Positions 55,271 to 64,000 of a stretch of DNA of 64,000 nt are shown here, piece after piece. The notes beneath the pieces were generated by a model, which was given only the letters and a program-made list of their open reading frames with translations, did no database searches and was not told the DNA's origin. The DNA is from DATFVA01 sp963745945 (GTDB lineage Bacteria > Bacteroidota > Ignavibacteria > Ignavibacteriales > Ignavibacteriaceae): assembly GCA_963745945.1 (NCBI GenBank), contig CAVUZG010000004.1, positions 2,075,302 to 2,139,301 of the forward strand. The letters run 5' to 3'. Made by a program: the position numbers and the translations under genes. Within the stretch, counting starts at the first letter, position 1, and each line of letters opens with the position of its first letter.

Positions 55271-57631
55271 ATGAAAAACATTTTACTACTATTTGTGATG
55301 TTATGTTCAACAGAGATATTTTCTCAATGGATGCAAACAAATGGACCAGCTGGTGCAGAAATAGAATCACTTTTTAGTATTGGTACAACAGTGTATACCG
55401 GAACAGGAACCAACGGAGTATATGTATCCAATGATGATGGGGTAAATTGGATGTCTTTAAACTCTGGAATAGAAAATTTGGATGTAACAGAAGTTTGTAC
55501 CGATTCCGAGTACATTTACGCAGGTACCTTTGGACAAGGTGTTTATCGTTCTTCCGATAACGGGCAAACTTGGTTACCTTCTTCTAACTATGGCAATGTT
55601 GTGGTTGACGCTATGATCGTGACTGACAATTATGTATTTGCCGGCACGGAGAATTTAGGAGTATTGAGGTCATCCGATCACGGAAGTAGCTGGACATTAC
55701 TTTCTTACCCCGTGGGTTATATAGATGCGATGGGAGTCAGCGGGAATAAAATATTTGCTTCTCAATATGTGGCTACATTTGTTTCAACAAATGACGGAGA
55801 TACCTGGAATGAAGTTGCAAGTCTTTCATCCAAATCAGTCCGATCTTTTTTTAGCTCCGGTAATCTTGTTATCTGCGGTGGTTTCAATGAGGTTTACCGT
55901 TCAATAAATCAGGGAGCCTCATTTACAACAATACCTATAAACTTTGATTTTGGTGTCGTCAACATCTTTTCGATTACTAATGTCGGTTCTGATCTTTTTA
56001 TTGCTACTTCTTATGAAGGAGTATATAAATCTTCAGATGATGGTTTAACTTGGGCACCCTCTAATGATGGGATGGGGCCAAAAGATATTAGGGCTATTAT
56101 AACAACGAGCTCTTCAACACTTATTGCCGGGTCGCATTATTCCGGTTTATACAGATCAGTAAACTCTGGAACATCCTGGGATAAATCTATGGCGGGTTTT
56201 TACCCAGGGGCATCTATATTGTGTTTTTACTCAACAGACACAAAATTACTTGCCGGTACGCGTGATGGAATTTATAGAACGAATAATAATGGTCTAGTCT
56301 GGGATAAGATTATAGGAAATAAGGATACTGTTAATTATGGTGCAATTCGAGGGATAACAGAAATGAATGGGGTATTGTTTGCAAGTACCTTCTATAAGTT
56401 TCATTCAACCGTATATAAATCAACAGATGATGGGAACACCTGGGAGTTCAGTGGTAACGGACTTCCATTCGGCCTTTCGTTTGTCTTTGGTTTAACTGCA
56501 AGTGGAAACAATATTATTGCTGGTACTGATGAAGGTTTATATTATTCATCTGATGAAGGGAGTAGCTGGCATTCTTCCAATGCTCCTATCGCCAGTATTC
56601 CTGGTGTTGCTGCAAGCGGTAATTATGGTTATGCAATTGTACAAGGTTCCGGTCTCTATAGGTCTGCTGATAATGGAATTAATTGGTTCCAAAATTTGCA
56701 GGCTGGGGCAACATTAACCGGACTATCAGCACGGGATAATTTTGTTTATACCGGTACATTTTTTAACCGGGCACTATATTCATTTGACTATGGTTCGAGC
56801 TGGAATTTTTGTAATGGATTTCTACCGGGCGAATCAGTTATAGCTATTGAAAATATCGGAAACGGGATGGTAGTTGCCGCGGACTATCCGGACTTACCTT
56901 ATATATATGCCTCATTTGATAACGGTGTTAACTTCACGCCATATAGTGAAGGTTTAGGTCAAAATGCTGTCACAGAATTTATTGCCGTAACTGATTCTTT
57001 TGTGTTTGCCGGAACAGACTACAATGGTGTATGGAGAAGATTATTGCCGCAATTTGTTCCTGTTGACCTCAATTCATTCACAGCTTCAGTTAATGAAAAC
57101 AATGTTACGCTTTCTTGGCAAACCGCAACAGAAACTAATAATTCTGGATTTGAAATTCAAAGAAGTCAAAAGTCAAAATTTGAAAGTCAAAAGTGGAAAA
57201 AAATTGGTTTCGTTGAAGGGCAAGGAACATCAACACAAAAAAATAATTATTCTTTCATTGATAAAAACCCGGAAATCGGAAGTTATTCTTACCGGTTGGT
57301 TCAAATAGATTTTGACGGAACAAGTAATGAATCAAATACAATTAGTGTTGAAGTAAACTCATTGATAACAGAATATGCTTTGAGACAGAATTATCCAAAC
57401 CCGTTTAATCCCTCAACCATAATAGAATATTCAATTCCCAAAAGTGGAATAGTTAAGCTTAAAGTCTATAATGTGCTTGGTGAGGAAATAAGCACATTAG
57501 TAGATGGTTTCGAAGAAGCAGGAATATATAAAATAGATTTTAAGGCAAATAATTTGAGTAGCGGGATTTACTACTACAGTTTAGAGTCGGGATGGTTTTC
57601 TCAGGTTAAGAAAATGATATTACTTCATTGA
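55271..57631 (+). CDS. B2: secreted BNR-like propeller protein with T9SS sorting domain
   Basis: The 786-residue protein is the intact reference for the B type. It has a signal peptide (MKNILLLFVMLCSTEIFSQW) and about twelve blades with the SSDNGQTW / STDDGNTW turn at regular spacing of about 45 residues up to 600. The linker is VDLNSFTASVNENNVTLSWQ with the SQKSKFESQKWKK insertion, and the sorting domain runs LRQNYPNPFNPSTIIEYSIP to MILLH. BNR-like propellers bind glycans or form long surface fibres; the ligand is unknown. It starts 26 nt after C1 and is probably co-transcribed. Confidence 0.88.
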   Translation: MKNILLLFVMLCSTEIFSQWMQTNGPAGAEIESLFSIGTTVYTGTGTNGVYVSNDDGVNWMSLNSGIENLDVTEVCTDSEYIYAGTFGQGVYRSSDNGQTWLPSSNYGNVVVDAMIVTDNYVFAGTENLGVLRSSDHGSSWTLLSYPVGYIDAMGVSGNKIFASQYVATFVSTNDGDTWNEVASLSSKSVRSFFSSGNLVICGGFNEVYRSINQGASFTTIPINFDFGVVNIFSITNVGSDLFIATSYEGVYKSSDDGLTWAPSNDGMGPKDIRAIITTSSSTLIAGSHYSGLYRSVNSGTSWDKSMAGFYPGASILCFYSTDTKLLAGTRDGIYRTNNNGLVWDKIIGNKDTVNYGAIRGITEMNGVLFASTFYKFHSTVYKSTDDGNTWEFSGNGLPFGLSFVFGLTASGNNIIAGTDEGLYYSSDEGSSWHSSNAPIASIPGVAASGNYGYAIVQGSGLYRSADNGINWFQNLQAGATLTGLSARDNFVYTGTFFNRALYSFDYGSSWNFCNGFLPGESVIAIENIGNGMVVAADYPDLPYIYASFDNGVNFTPYSEGLGQNAVTEFIAVTDSFVFAGTDYNGVWRRLLPQFVPVDLNSFTASVNENNVTLSWQTATETNNSGFEIQRSQKSKFESQKWKKIGFVEGQGTSTQKNNYSFIDKNPEIGSYSYRLVQIDFDGTSNESNTISVEVNSLITEYALRQNYPNPFNPSTIIEYSIPKSGIVKLKVYNVLGEEISTLVDGFEEAGIYKIDFKANNLSSGIYYYSLESGWFSQVKKMILLH

Positions 57632-57709
57632 AATTTTAAGAAAACCAGGAAGAAGGTTTTGGTGAGCTTAATAACCAGGGAGATTTTTTAATTTAAATAG
57701 GAGGAGCAA

Positions 57710-60223
57710 ATGCAATCAATAAAATTTACAAATACAAAAAAACTTATTTGGCTTTTCTTTCTCTTGCTGTTGACTCCTCTCACCAGTTTCACTTCAGCAC
57801 AAAACAACATTAATGGAGATCCTTTAAATGAAATAGGTGCCTGGGGATTTGGATTCCACCGGGAAGCAGCAATTGATGAGGCCCGCAATTTTGCATATGT
57901 TAATTCCGGTAGTGTAGTGCTAATTATTGATATATCTAACGTTGCTTCACCTGTTTTAGTTAATGATCAGATAAGTACCAACGGTGTAGTTAATGATCTA
58001 ATCTACGATTCAGCAACACAAAATCTATATGTAACTCTGGGGGAAAATGGTTTGGAGATCTGGGATTTGCAAAATATTAATTTGCCACAGCATTTAAGCA
58101 GCCTCTTATTAAATTATTATGGCACAACCCCACCTGCAACGGAAATGTCTGCCAAGCCCGGCTTTATTTTTATTGCTGCTGAATATGCCGGAATAATTAC
58201 TGTGAACGTTTCTGATCCTTCAAACCCTTATCAATCAAGCTTTAACCTGGGAACCGGGCAAACAAAATATGCCCTGGATTTAAGTGATGACGGCAGCTTT
58301 CTTGTGGCTTCTTCAGGACATAATACGGAATTATTTGTTGTTAACCCTGATGGAACTATCAATTTAATATATGAAGGCCCACCTCTTGTCGGCGCCGAGG
58401 AAATACACATTATTGGTACTTATTCTTTCCAGGTTTTAGATGGTACACTGTATGTCCTCGATTTAAACTCTATTGGGTTACCTGTTGTCGCTTCACATCC
58501 CCTGCTTGGAAATGCGACAACATATTATGGTATGACAAGTTTTAATAACAGGTTATATGTAAGTGATCCGTTTTATGGTATTGAAATATTTGAAGTATCA
58601 AATCCTTTAAATCCCGTTTTATTAGGCAGCTACGAAACAAGTTGTAATGACATAAAATATTTTAACGGTTATGTTTTTGTCCCTGATGGCACGGGGATGG
58701 TTATTATTGATGTTTCCGATCCTGCTAACCCGGCATTTGTTTCTGAATATGAAGGTGTTGGACTCACCAGCCGGGATGTGAAGGTATCCGGGTCCTATTG
58801 TTACTTGTCAACTGGTTCAAGTTTGAATGTAATAGATGTTTCAGATCCAACACTCCCTGTTTTAGTGGGTGTTAACCACCCATCATCTGGTGCAGACCTT
58901 CACCTGGAAATTAAGGGGAACTATGCTTATGTAACAAATTACATTGAAGGTTTGAGGGTGGTTGATATTTCGAATCCAACAAATCCCGTAACTGTTGGTA
59001 ACAGCAATCCTGCATATTATAACAGGCTGGCTCTTGATGGAAACTACATTTACGTAGCTGACGATCAGTATAACCTCAAGATATTTGACATTTCGAATCC
59101 GGCATCTCTAATTGAAGTTGGTTCACTAAACTTTCCGGCCCCAAATGATTTTACTTCTGGCATTTCAGCTTTGAACGGGTACGTTTATGTGGCGCAGTAT
59201 GGTGCCGGATTAAAAGTTATTGATGTTTCTGATCCCACTCAACCAACACAGGTAGCAACTTATACACAGAATGTAGAACTTACACATTTAGATGCAGAGG
59301 GAAATTATGTTTATGCTTGTGATTTATTCCAGATAACAAACCGCGTTGATATATTTGATGTAACAGATCCTCTAAATCCTGAGATCGTTGGGGTAAAAAT
59401 TTTTGGCAATCCACCTCCCCGGGCATATGAAAATTTTGTTTTTGGAGATGTATTACTAGTCGCCGACCATTTTGATCCATATTTAACGGTGCTTGATGTT
59501 TCAAATCCCTCCCAACCTTTCCAAATTTCCACGCAGGTAATGCCGGACCAGGTTTGGGGAGTTGATGCAACAGAAAATTATTTTTATGTGGCAACTTATG
59601 GGGCAGGGCTTCATATTTATGAAAATCCTTATGGTATTGTCCCCGTTGGGTTAACATCATTTACGGCGAATGTTTCCGGGAATAGTATTGAGCTGAATTG
59701 GCAGACAGCAACGGAAACAAATAATTCAGGATTTGAAATACAAAGGCAAGTAAGCAGTAAGCAATCTTCAGTAAGCAATTCAGAATGGAAGAAAATAGGA
59801 TTCATAAAAGGAAACGGAACTTCAACAAATGAAAACCATTATTCATATATAGATAAAAATTTGGAATCGGGAAGCTATTCTTATAAGCTCGTGCAGATTG
59901 ATTTTGATGGGTCAAGAAATGAATCAGAAGCTGTTTACGTTGAAATTAATTCTCTTCCGACAGAATATGCTTTGATGCAGAACTATCCGAATCCTTTTAA
60001 TCCGGCTACGACTATACAATATTCAATTCCTAAATCCAGCAATATAAAACTGACAGTGTTTAATTCTCTGGGGGAAGAGGTCAAAGTATTAAAAGATGAT
60101 TTTGAAGAAGCTGGAACATATGGAATAAATTTTAATGCAGCTGAGCTGAGTACCGGAATATATTTCTACAAGATAACCGCAGGAAAATTTAATTCAGTTA
60201 GAAAAATGATTTTATTAAAATAA
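57710..60223 (+). CDS. C2: secreted LVIVD-repeat protein with T9SS sorting domain
   Basis: The 837-residue protein has a signal peptide (LIWLFFLLLLTPLTSFTSAQ, from about residue 11) and only LVIVD-type blades to about 650 (VIDVSDPTLPVLVGV, VVDISNPTNPVTVGN, KIFDISNPASLIEVG). The linker is VGLTSFTANVSGNSIELNWQ with the QVSSKQSSVSNSEWKK insertion, then LMQNYPNPFNPATTIQYSIP to RKMILLK. LVIVD proteins are predicted surface beta-propellers. A strong GGAGGAGC site precedes the ATG. It follows B2 at 78 nt and is placed in the same operon because no TTTGTGATG element lies in between. Confidence 0.87.
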   Translation: MQSIKFTNTKKLIWLFFLLLLTPLTSFTSAQNNINGDPLNEIGAWGFGFHREAAIDEARNFAYVNSGSVVLIIDISNVASPVLVNDQISTNGVVNDLIYDSATQNLYVTLGENGLEIWDLQNINLPQHLSSLLLNYYGTTPPATEMSAKPGFIFIAAEYAGIITVNVSDPSNPYQSSFNLGTGQTKYALDLSDDGSFLVASSGHNTELFVVNPDGTINLIYEGPPLVGAEEIHIIGTYSFQVLDGTLYVLDLNSIGLPVVASHPLLGNATTYYGMTSFNNRLYVSDPFYGIEIFEVSNPLNPVLLGSYETSCNDIKYFNGYVFVPDGTGMVIIDVSDPANPAFVSEYEGVGLTSRDVKVSGSYCYLSTGSSLNVIDVSDPTLPVLVGVNHPSSGADLHLEIKGNYAYVTNYIEGLRVVDISNPTNPVTVGNSNPAYYNRLALDGNYIYVADDQYNLKIFDISNPASLIEVGSLNFPAPNDFTSGISALNGYVYVAQYGAGLKVIDVSDPTQPTQVATYTQNVELTHLDAEGNYVYACDLFQITNRVDIFDVTDPLNPEIVGVKIFGNPPPRAYENFVFGDVLLVADHFDPYLTVLDVSNPSQPFQISTQVMPDQVWGVDATENYFYVATYGAGLHIYENPYGIVPVGLTSFTANVSGNSIELNWQTATETNNSGFEIQRQVSSKQSSVSNSEWKKIGFIKGNGTSTNENHYSYIDKNLESGSYSYKLVQIDFDGSRNESEAVYVEINSLPTEYALMQNYPNPFNPATTIQYSIPKSSNIKLTVFNSLGEEVKVLKDDFEEAGTYGINFNAAELSTGIYFYKITAGKFNSVRKMILLK

Positions 60224-60272
60224 TCCTTTCGGTACAGCAAAATTTGATCCCGGTAATGGTTGCCAGGTTATA

Positions 60273-60288
60273 TGACAATTTTGTGATG
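60273..60288 (+). promoter_or_regulatory. TTTGTGATG element before operon A2-B3
   Basis: TGACAATTTTGTGATG, then GATCT, lies 52 nt before the A2 start. It is the third copy of the element at 47558 and 51757. Confidence 0.45.
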
Positions 60289-60339
60289 GATCTTTGCTGA
60301 TTAATATGTACGTTCAAATAATAATACGGAGAAAATAAA

Positions 60340-61905
60340 ATGAAAAAAGTAATAATTACTATGACAATCGCACTAGTATTTCCAATCATTAGTTATTCTC
60401 AGATAAGCTGGATTTCTCAAAATTCCGGAACTACCTCTTCGCTGGACGGAGTTTATTTTGTTGATGAAAATAATGGCTGGATTGCCGGATGGGGAGGAAT
60501 AATACTTCATACGACTAATGGGGGCGATACGTGGGGTTTGCAAAATACTCCTGTAACCTCACTCAGTTGTATCTTCTTCACGGATCCCCAGAACGGATGG
60601 TCATCCGGCTTAGGTGGAGATGTAGTTCATACAACCAACGGCGGTGAGACATGGGTTATGCAGGATAATCTAGACTATCAGGATATTTTTAAACTGTATT
60701 TTATTGATGAGAACAATGGCTGGGCGGCCGGCGGCTTCTTTGATTACCTCTCTGGATCCTATGGCAGAGCTATTTACAATACAACCGATGGCGGGAATAC
60801 CTGGAATGTGCAGTATGATGTTGTGTTTGAATCGGAACTGAAGAGTATTTATTTCCTGGACAGCAATACAGGATATGCCTCCGGGGGAACGGCAATTATG
60901 AAGACGACCAACGGCGGAAGCAGCTGGTTTACGCAGCAGAGTTTGCCATTCTTTAGTCTGGGCGATATCGTTTTTACAAACAGCACTACAGGATATGTGA
61001 CCGGATGGTATATCGGCGTTCCGCACTATACAGCTATATTTAAAACAACAGACAGCGGGAATACCTGGAATGAAACTTCGCTGGGACAGGATGAGGATTT
61101 ATCGGGACTGTATTTTACCGATGAACTTAACGGCTGGGCAGTTGGTCTGGAATCCGGCACCGGCGATGTACTTGCGCTTATCTATCGTACAACAGACGGA
61201 GGAAATAACTGGGTGAAGCAGGATATCCCTGCTTTTGATGCGGTGTCACAGGTGTTCTTTGCTAATGATACTAAAGGATGGGCTGTTGGGTCTCTTGGAA
61301 CTATTTTAACAACAGAAAGCTCAACTCCGGTTGAATTAACTTCGTTTACTGCCAGTGCTGATAATAATAACGTTACACTTAATTGGCAGACGGCAACCGA
61401 AACTAACAATTCCGGATTTGAAATTCAGAGATCAGATGCCAGAGATCAGAAATCAGAAACACTTGATTGGAAGAAGGTAGGTTTTATTAAAGGAAATGGA
61501 ACTTCAACAAATGAAAACCATTATTCATATACAGATAAAAATTTAAAATCGGGAAGATATTCTTATAAGCTCGTACAGATTGATTTTGATGGAACAAGAA
61601 CAGAATCAGAAGTTATTAACGTTGAAATAAATTATCAGCCAAAAGAGTATGCACTGATGCAGAACTATCCGAATCCATTTAACCCGGCAACAACAATCGA
61701 ATATTCAATTGCGGTAGATGGAAATGCTAAGTTAAAAATCTTTAATACGCTCGGTGAAGAAGTAAAAACCCTGGTTAATGAATATAAAACCGCGGGGAGT
61801 TACAAGATTAATTTTGATGCTTCTGCACTTCCAAGCGGAGTTTATTATTACAGAATTGATGTAAATAATTTCTTGGCAGTGAAGAAAATGATTTTATTAA
61901 AATAA
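60340..61905 (+). CDS. A2: secreted Ycf48-like propeller protein with T9SS sorting domain
   Basis: The 521-residue protein has a signal peptide (MKKVIITMTIALVFPIISYS) and about seven blades of the Ycf48 type (HTTNGGDTWGLQ, NTTDGGNTWNVQY, KTTNGGSSWFTQQ, RTTDGGNNWVKQD). These alternate with the NGWAxG turn. The linker is VELTSFTASADNNNVTLNWQ with the DARDQKSETLDWKK insertion, then LMQNYPNPFNPATTIEYSIA to KKMILLK. It is the intact counterpart of A1 at 47679. Plant and cyanobacterial Ycf48 assembles photosystem II, but here the fold is used as a generic surface propeller. It starts the final operon and is 26 nt upstream of B3. Confidence 0.88.
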   Translation: MKKVIITMTIALVFPIISYSQISWISQNSGTTSSLDGVYFVDENNGWIAGWGGIILHTTNGGDTWGLQNTPVTSLSCIFFTDPQNGWSSGLGGDVVHTTNGGETWVMQDNLDYQDIFKLYFIDENNGWAAGGFFDYLSGSYGRAIYNTTDGGNTWNVQYDVVFESELKSIYFLDSNTGYASGGTAIMKTTNGGSSWFTQQSLPFFSLGDIVFTNSTTGYVTGWYIGVPHYTAIFKTTDSGNTWNETSLGQDEDLSGLYFTDELNGWAVGLESGTGDVLALIYRTTDGGNNWVKQDIPAFDAVSQVFFANDTKGWAVGSLGTILTTESSTPVELTSFTASADNNNVTLNWQTATETNNSGFEIQRSDARDQKSETLDWKKVGFIKGNGTSTNENHYSYTDKNLKSGRYSYKLVQIDFDGTRTESEVINVEINYQPKEYALMQNYPNPFNPATTIEYSIAVDGNAKLKIFNTLGEEVKTLVNEYKTAGSYKINFDASALPSGVYYYRIDVNNFLAVKKMILLK

Positions 61906-61931
61906 TTTCAAGTAAATCAAGGAAAAATTAT

Positions 61932-64000
61932 ATGAAATCAATTTTATTAACATTGTTCGTTGTGATGTTATCCTCAGAAATTTTCCCTCAGTGGACTCAG
62001 ACAAACGGTCCGGAAGGTGTATCAGTCAGTTCTCTTTTCAGCATGAATGGAACTATTTATGCCGGCACCCAGACAAATGGAATTTATTCTTCAACAGATG
62101 ACGGATTAACCTGGGCACCTAAAAATTCAGGAATCGAGTCATTTGAAATTGCCGCTATAGCCAGCACACCCGGACATCTCTTTGCCGGTACTTTTGGACA
62201 TGGTGTTTACCGCTCAACTGATGATGGACAAACATGGCTTCCCCCGACCTCAGGGACCAATCTTGCTTCAACAGGGATGGTGGTTAAAGACACTAATATA
62301 TTTGTCAGTTCAGTTAATGATGGGGTTTACCGTTCAACTGATAACGGCGCTACATGGATAAAAAAACTTTTTGGATGGGATTATATTACGGCAATGGGTG
62401 TAAGCGGCAATAAAATATTTGCTTCCACAGGTTCTTACTACACTCTGGTTTCTACTGATAATGGAGATACCTGGACATACCTGAACAGCATCCCGGGTTT
62501 TAATCGCTGGTGTTATTATACCGAGGGGGATCTTATATTAATTGGCGGAGATAATGAAATTTACCGATCAACTGACCAGGGAATTACATTTTCAACTTTA
62601 CCTTTGAATATTAATTATGGTTTAGTAAATGTTTATTCAGTGTACAAAACCGGTTCAACAATTTTTGCCGGTACTTCATACGATGGCGTGTATAAATCAA
62701 CCGACAATGGAAGCACCTGGGCACCTGCAAATAACGGAATGGGACCAAAAGATATTCGTGCACTTACCCCGGGCAGTTCATTAACAATTATAGCAGGTTC
62801 TCATTATTCGGGAATTTACAGATCGACTGATTCGGGTTCTTCATGGAATAAATCTCTGGAAGGAATTCCGCCCGGCTCTTCTGTATTATCTATGTTTAAT
62901 TCCAGATATGGGCTGATTGTCGGTACGAGGGACGGTATGTATGAAACAACTGATAACGGATCAAACTGGTCGAAACTTACAGGATCAAGTGATACTGTAA
63001 ACTACGGTGAAATTCGGGGATTATGTGAAAAAGACGGGATAATTTATGCTGCAACATTTCTTCAATTTAATTCTACGGTTTATAAATCATCTGATAATGG
63101 TACCACATGGATAAGAAGTGGAAACGGACTCCCGCCGGATTTAACATTTATCTTCAACCTGGTTTCAAGTGGTAATAATATTGTAGCAGCGACGGATGAG
63201 GGTTTATATTATTCGTCAGATGATGGTAACTCGTGGTTTCTTTCAAATTTACCGGTAACCGATATTCAGGATATTTCCGCAACTGAAAATTATATTTACG
63301 CAATAGTTTTTAGTTATGGTATTTATCAATCTGCGAATAATGGTGTTTCCTGGTACCCGGTTTTACTGCTTGGAGCCGACTTTGTTAGTATTTCTGCAAA
63401 AGATAATTATGCCTACTCAGGTACATTTTTCGATGGTGCGGTGTATACACCAAATAATGGAAGCAGCTGGTATGATTGTACCGGCTTCCCATCAGGTGAA
63501 GCAGTTTTTGCATTTAGTCCGGTTAGCGATGGGTTGGTTCTTGCAGCTACAAGTGTGGATCCAAACTGGATTTATGCCTCAACAGATTATGGTGTGTATT
63601 TCTATCCATACAGTGAAGGATTAGGTCCCAATGCGATAACAGAGCATTTTGCTGTAAATGACACTTTTATGTTTGCGGGAACAGATTATAATGGTGTGTG
63701 GCGAAGATTACGTCCGGGTATAACTCCCGTTGAACTAACTTCATTCACTGCCAGTGCTGATAATAATAATGTTACATTGAACTGGAAGACGGCAACAGAA
63801 ACAAATAATTCAGGATTTGAAATTCAGAGGTCAGATGTCAGAGATCAGAAATCAGAAACACTTGATTGGAAGAAGATAGGTTTTATTAAAGGACAGGGCA
63901 CTAGCACAAAAGGAAACGATTATTCCTTTGTTGATAAAAATCTCGGGACGGGAAGTTACTCCTATAAATTAATTCAGATTGATTTTGATGGAACAAGAAC
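61932..64000 (+). CDS. B3: secreted BNR-like propeller protein, 3' end outside window
   Basis: From ATG 61932 the frame stays open to the window edge, 689 codons without a stop. It has a signal peptide (MKSILLTLFVVMLSSEIFPQ) and regular BNR-like blades (STDDGLTWAPK, STDDGQTWLPP, STDNGATWIKK, SSDNGTTWIRS), paralogous to B1 and B2. The linker VELTSFTASADNNNVTLNWK and the insertion DVRDQKSETLDWKK are present, and the end of the window falls within QIDFDGTRT, so the sorting domain must lie just beyond. It follows A2 by 26 nt in one operon. Confidence 0.85.
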   Translation, partial: MKSILLTLFVVMLSSEIFPQWTQTNGPEGVSVSSLFSMNGTIYAGTQTNGIYSSTDDGLTWAPKNSGIESFEIAAIASTPGHLFAGTFGHGVYRSTDDGQTWLPPTSGTNLASTGMVVKDTNIFVSSVNDGVYRSTDNGATWIKKLFGWDYITAMGVSGNKIFASTGSYYTLVSTDNGDTWTYLNSIPGFNRWCYYTEGDLILIGGDNEIYRSTDQGITFSTLPLNINYGLVNVYSVYKTGSTIFAGTSYDGVYKSTDNGSTWAPANNGMGPKDIRALTPGSSLTIIAGSHYSGIYRSTDSGSSWNKSLEGIPPGSSVLSMFNSRYGLIVGTRDGMYETTDNGSNWSKLTGSSDTVNYGEIRGLCEKDGIIYAATFLQFNSTVYKSSDNGTTWIRSGNGLPPDLTFIFNLVSSGNNIVAATDEGLYYSSDDGNSWFLSNLPVTDIQDISATENYIYAIVFSYGIYQSANNGVSWYPVLLLGADFVSISAKDNYAYSGTFFDGAVYTPNNGSSWYDCTGFPSGEAVFAFSPVSDGLVLAATSVDPNWIYASTDYGVYFYPYSEGLGPNAITEHFAVNDTFMFAGTDYNGVWRRLRPGITPVELTSFTASADNNNVTLNWKTATETNNSGFEIQRSDVRDQKSETLDWKKIGFIKGQGTSTKGNDYSFVDKNLGTGSYSYKLIQIDFDGTR

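Noticed and set aside
59280..59660. Minus-strand 126-codon open frame in C2
   Set aside because: It is antisense to the LVIVD blades, with no start context and no independent support.
60340..61905. Photosystem II assembly factor Ycf48
   Set aside because: Only the propeller fold is shared; signal peptide, T9SS tail and lack of photosynthesis genes point to a surface protein.
63316..63624. 102-codon open frame inside the last gene
   Set aside because: It is a shifted-frame shadow; the real frame of the B3 propeller runs from 61932 to the window end.
47679..64000. CRISPR-like or tandem repeat array
   Set aside because: The regular repeats are coding blades of the propellers with about 130-nt period and no constant repeat-spacer pattern.

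Overview
The window looks like the chromosome of an uncultured or little-studied member of the Ignavibacteria (Bacteroidota/Chlorobi group). The DNA is AT-rich. The principal sigma factor is the short 286-residue Bacteroidota form. At least seven large secreted proteins end in the type IX secretion sorting domain with the NYPNPFNP signature. A SusC-like CarboxypepD_reg/TonB receptor is also present. No rRNA, tRNA, CRISPR array, transposase or phage gene was recognised.

Layout. Positions 1-15 kb hold housekeeping and envelope genes: a DinB/YfiT hydrolase, an ECF sigma factor with a small membrane partner, a beta-CASP RNase-like protein, an SPFH operon (SPFH, two paralogues of unknown function, an Arc-like repressor), an APC permease fused to two Usp domains and overlapping a mechanosensitive-channel-like gene, and the primary sigma factor. 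Positions 15-19 kb hold two B12-type radical SAM enzymes. Positions 19-42 kb form a stress/signalling/envelope island: a CheB-CheR-PAS protein, two PAS histidine kinases, DUF4398 and OmpA lipoproteins, a thrombospondin-type-3/OmpA protein, PEGA and DUF4382 lipoproteins, a stomatin-like SPFH protein, a GT4-GH130-alcohol dehydrogenase cluster, a multihaem cytochrome and small CsbD-like and Lys-rich proteins. Positions 41.8-44.5 kb carry a trehalase and an MFS transporter; 44.9-47.4 kb carry a TonB-dependent receptor. From 47.7 kb to the end there is an array of seven secreted beta-propeller proteins of three kinds: A (Ycf48-like), B (BNR/sialidase-like) and C (LVIVD). They are arranged as A1-B1, C1-B2-C2 and A2-B3, and each group is preceded by the same TTTGTGATG-type element.

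How the parts may work together. A recurrent intergenic element of about 35 bp, longer in some copies, lies upstream of at least seven transcription units: a radical SAM gene, the DUF4398 lipoprotein, the OmpA/TSP3 protein, the DUF4382 lipoprotein, the stomatin-like protein, the CsbD-like protein and the Lys-rich protein. I infer a shared stress or envelope regulon; this was not described to me and I know of no published counterpart.

Quality warning. About 25 probable single-base frameshifts interrupt about a dozen genes between 12.7 and 51.4 kb. Many lie in homopolymers and the conserved protein resumes immediately in another frame. Sequencing or consensus error is more likely than mass pseudogenisation, so interrupted genes are annotated over their full length. 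Genes from 51.8 kb onward are intact. The first and last genes are cut by the window edges.
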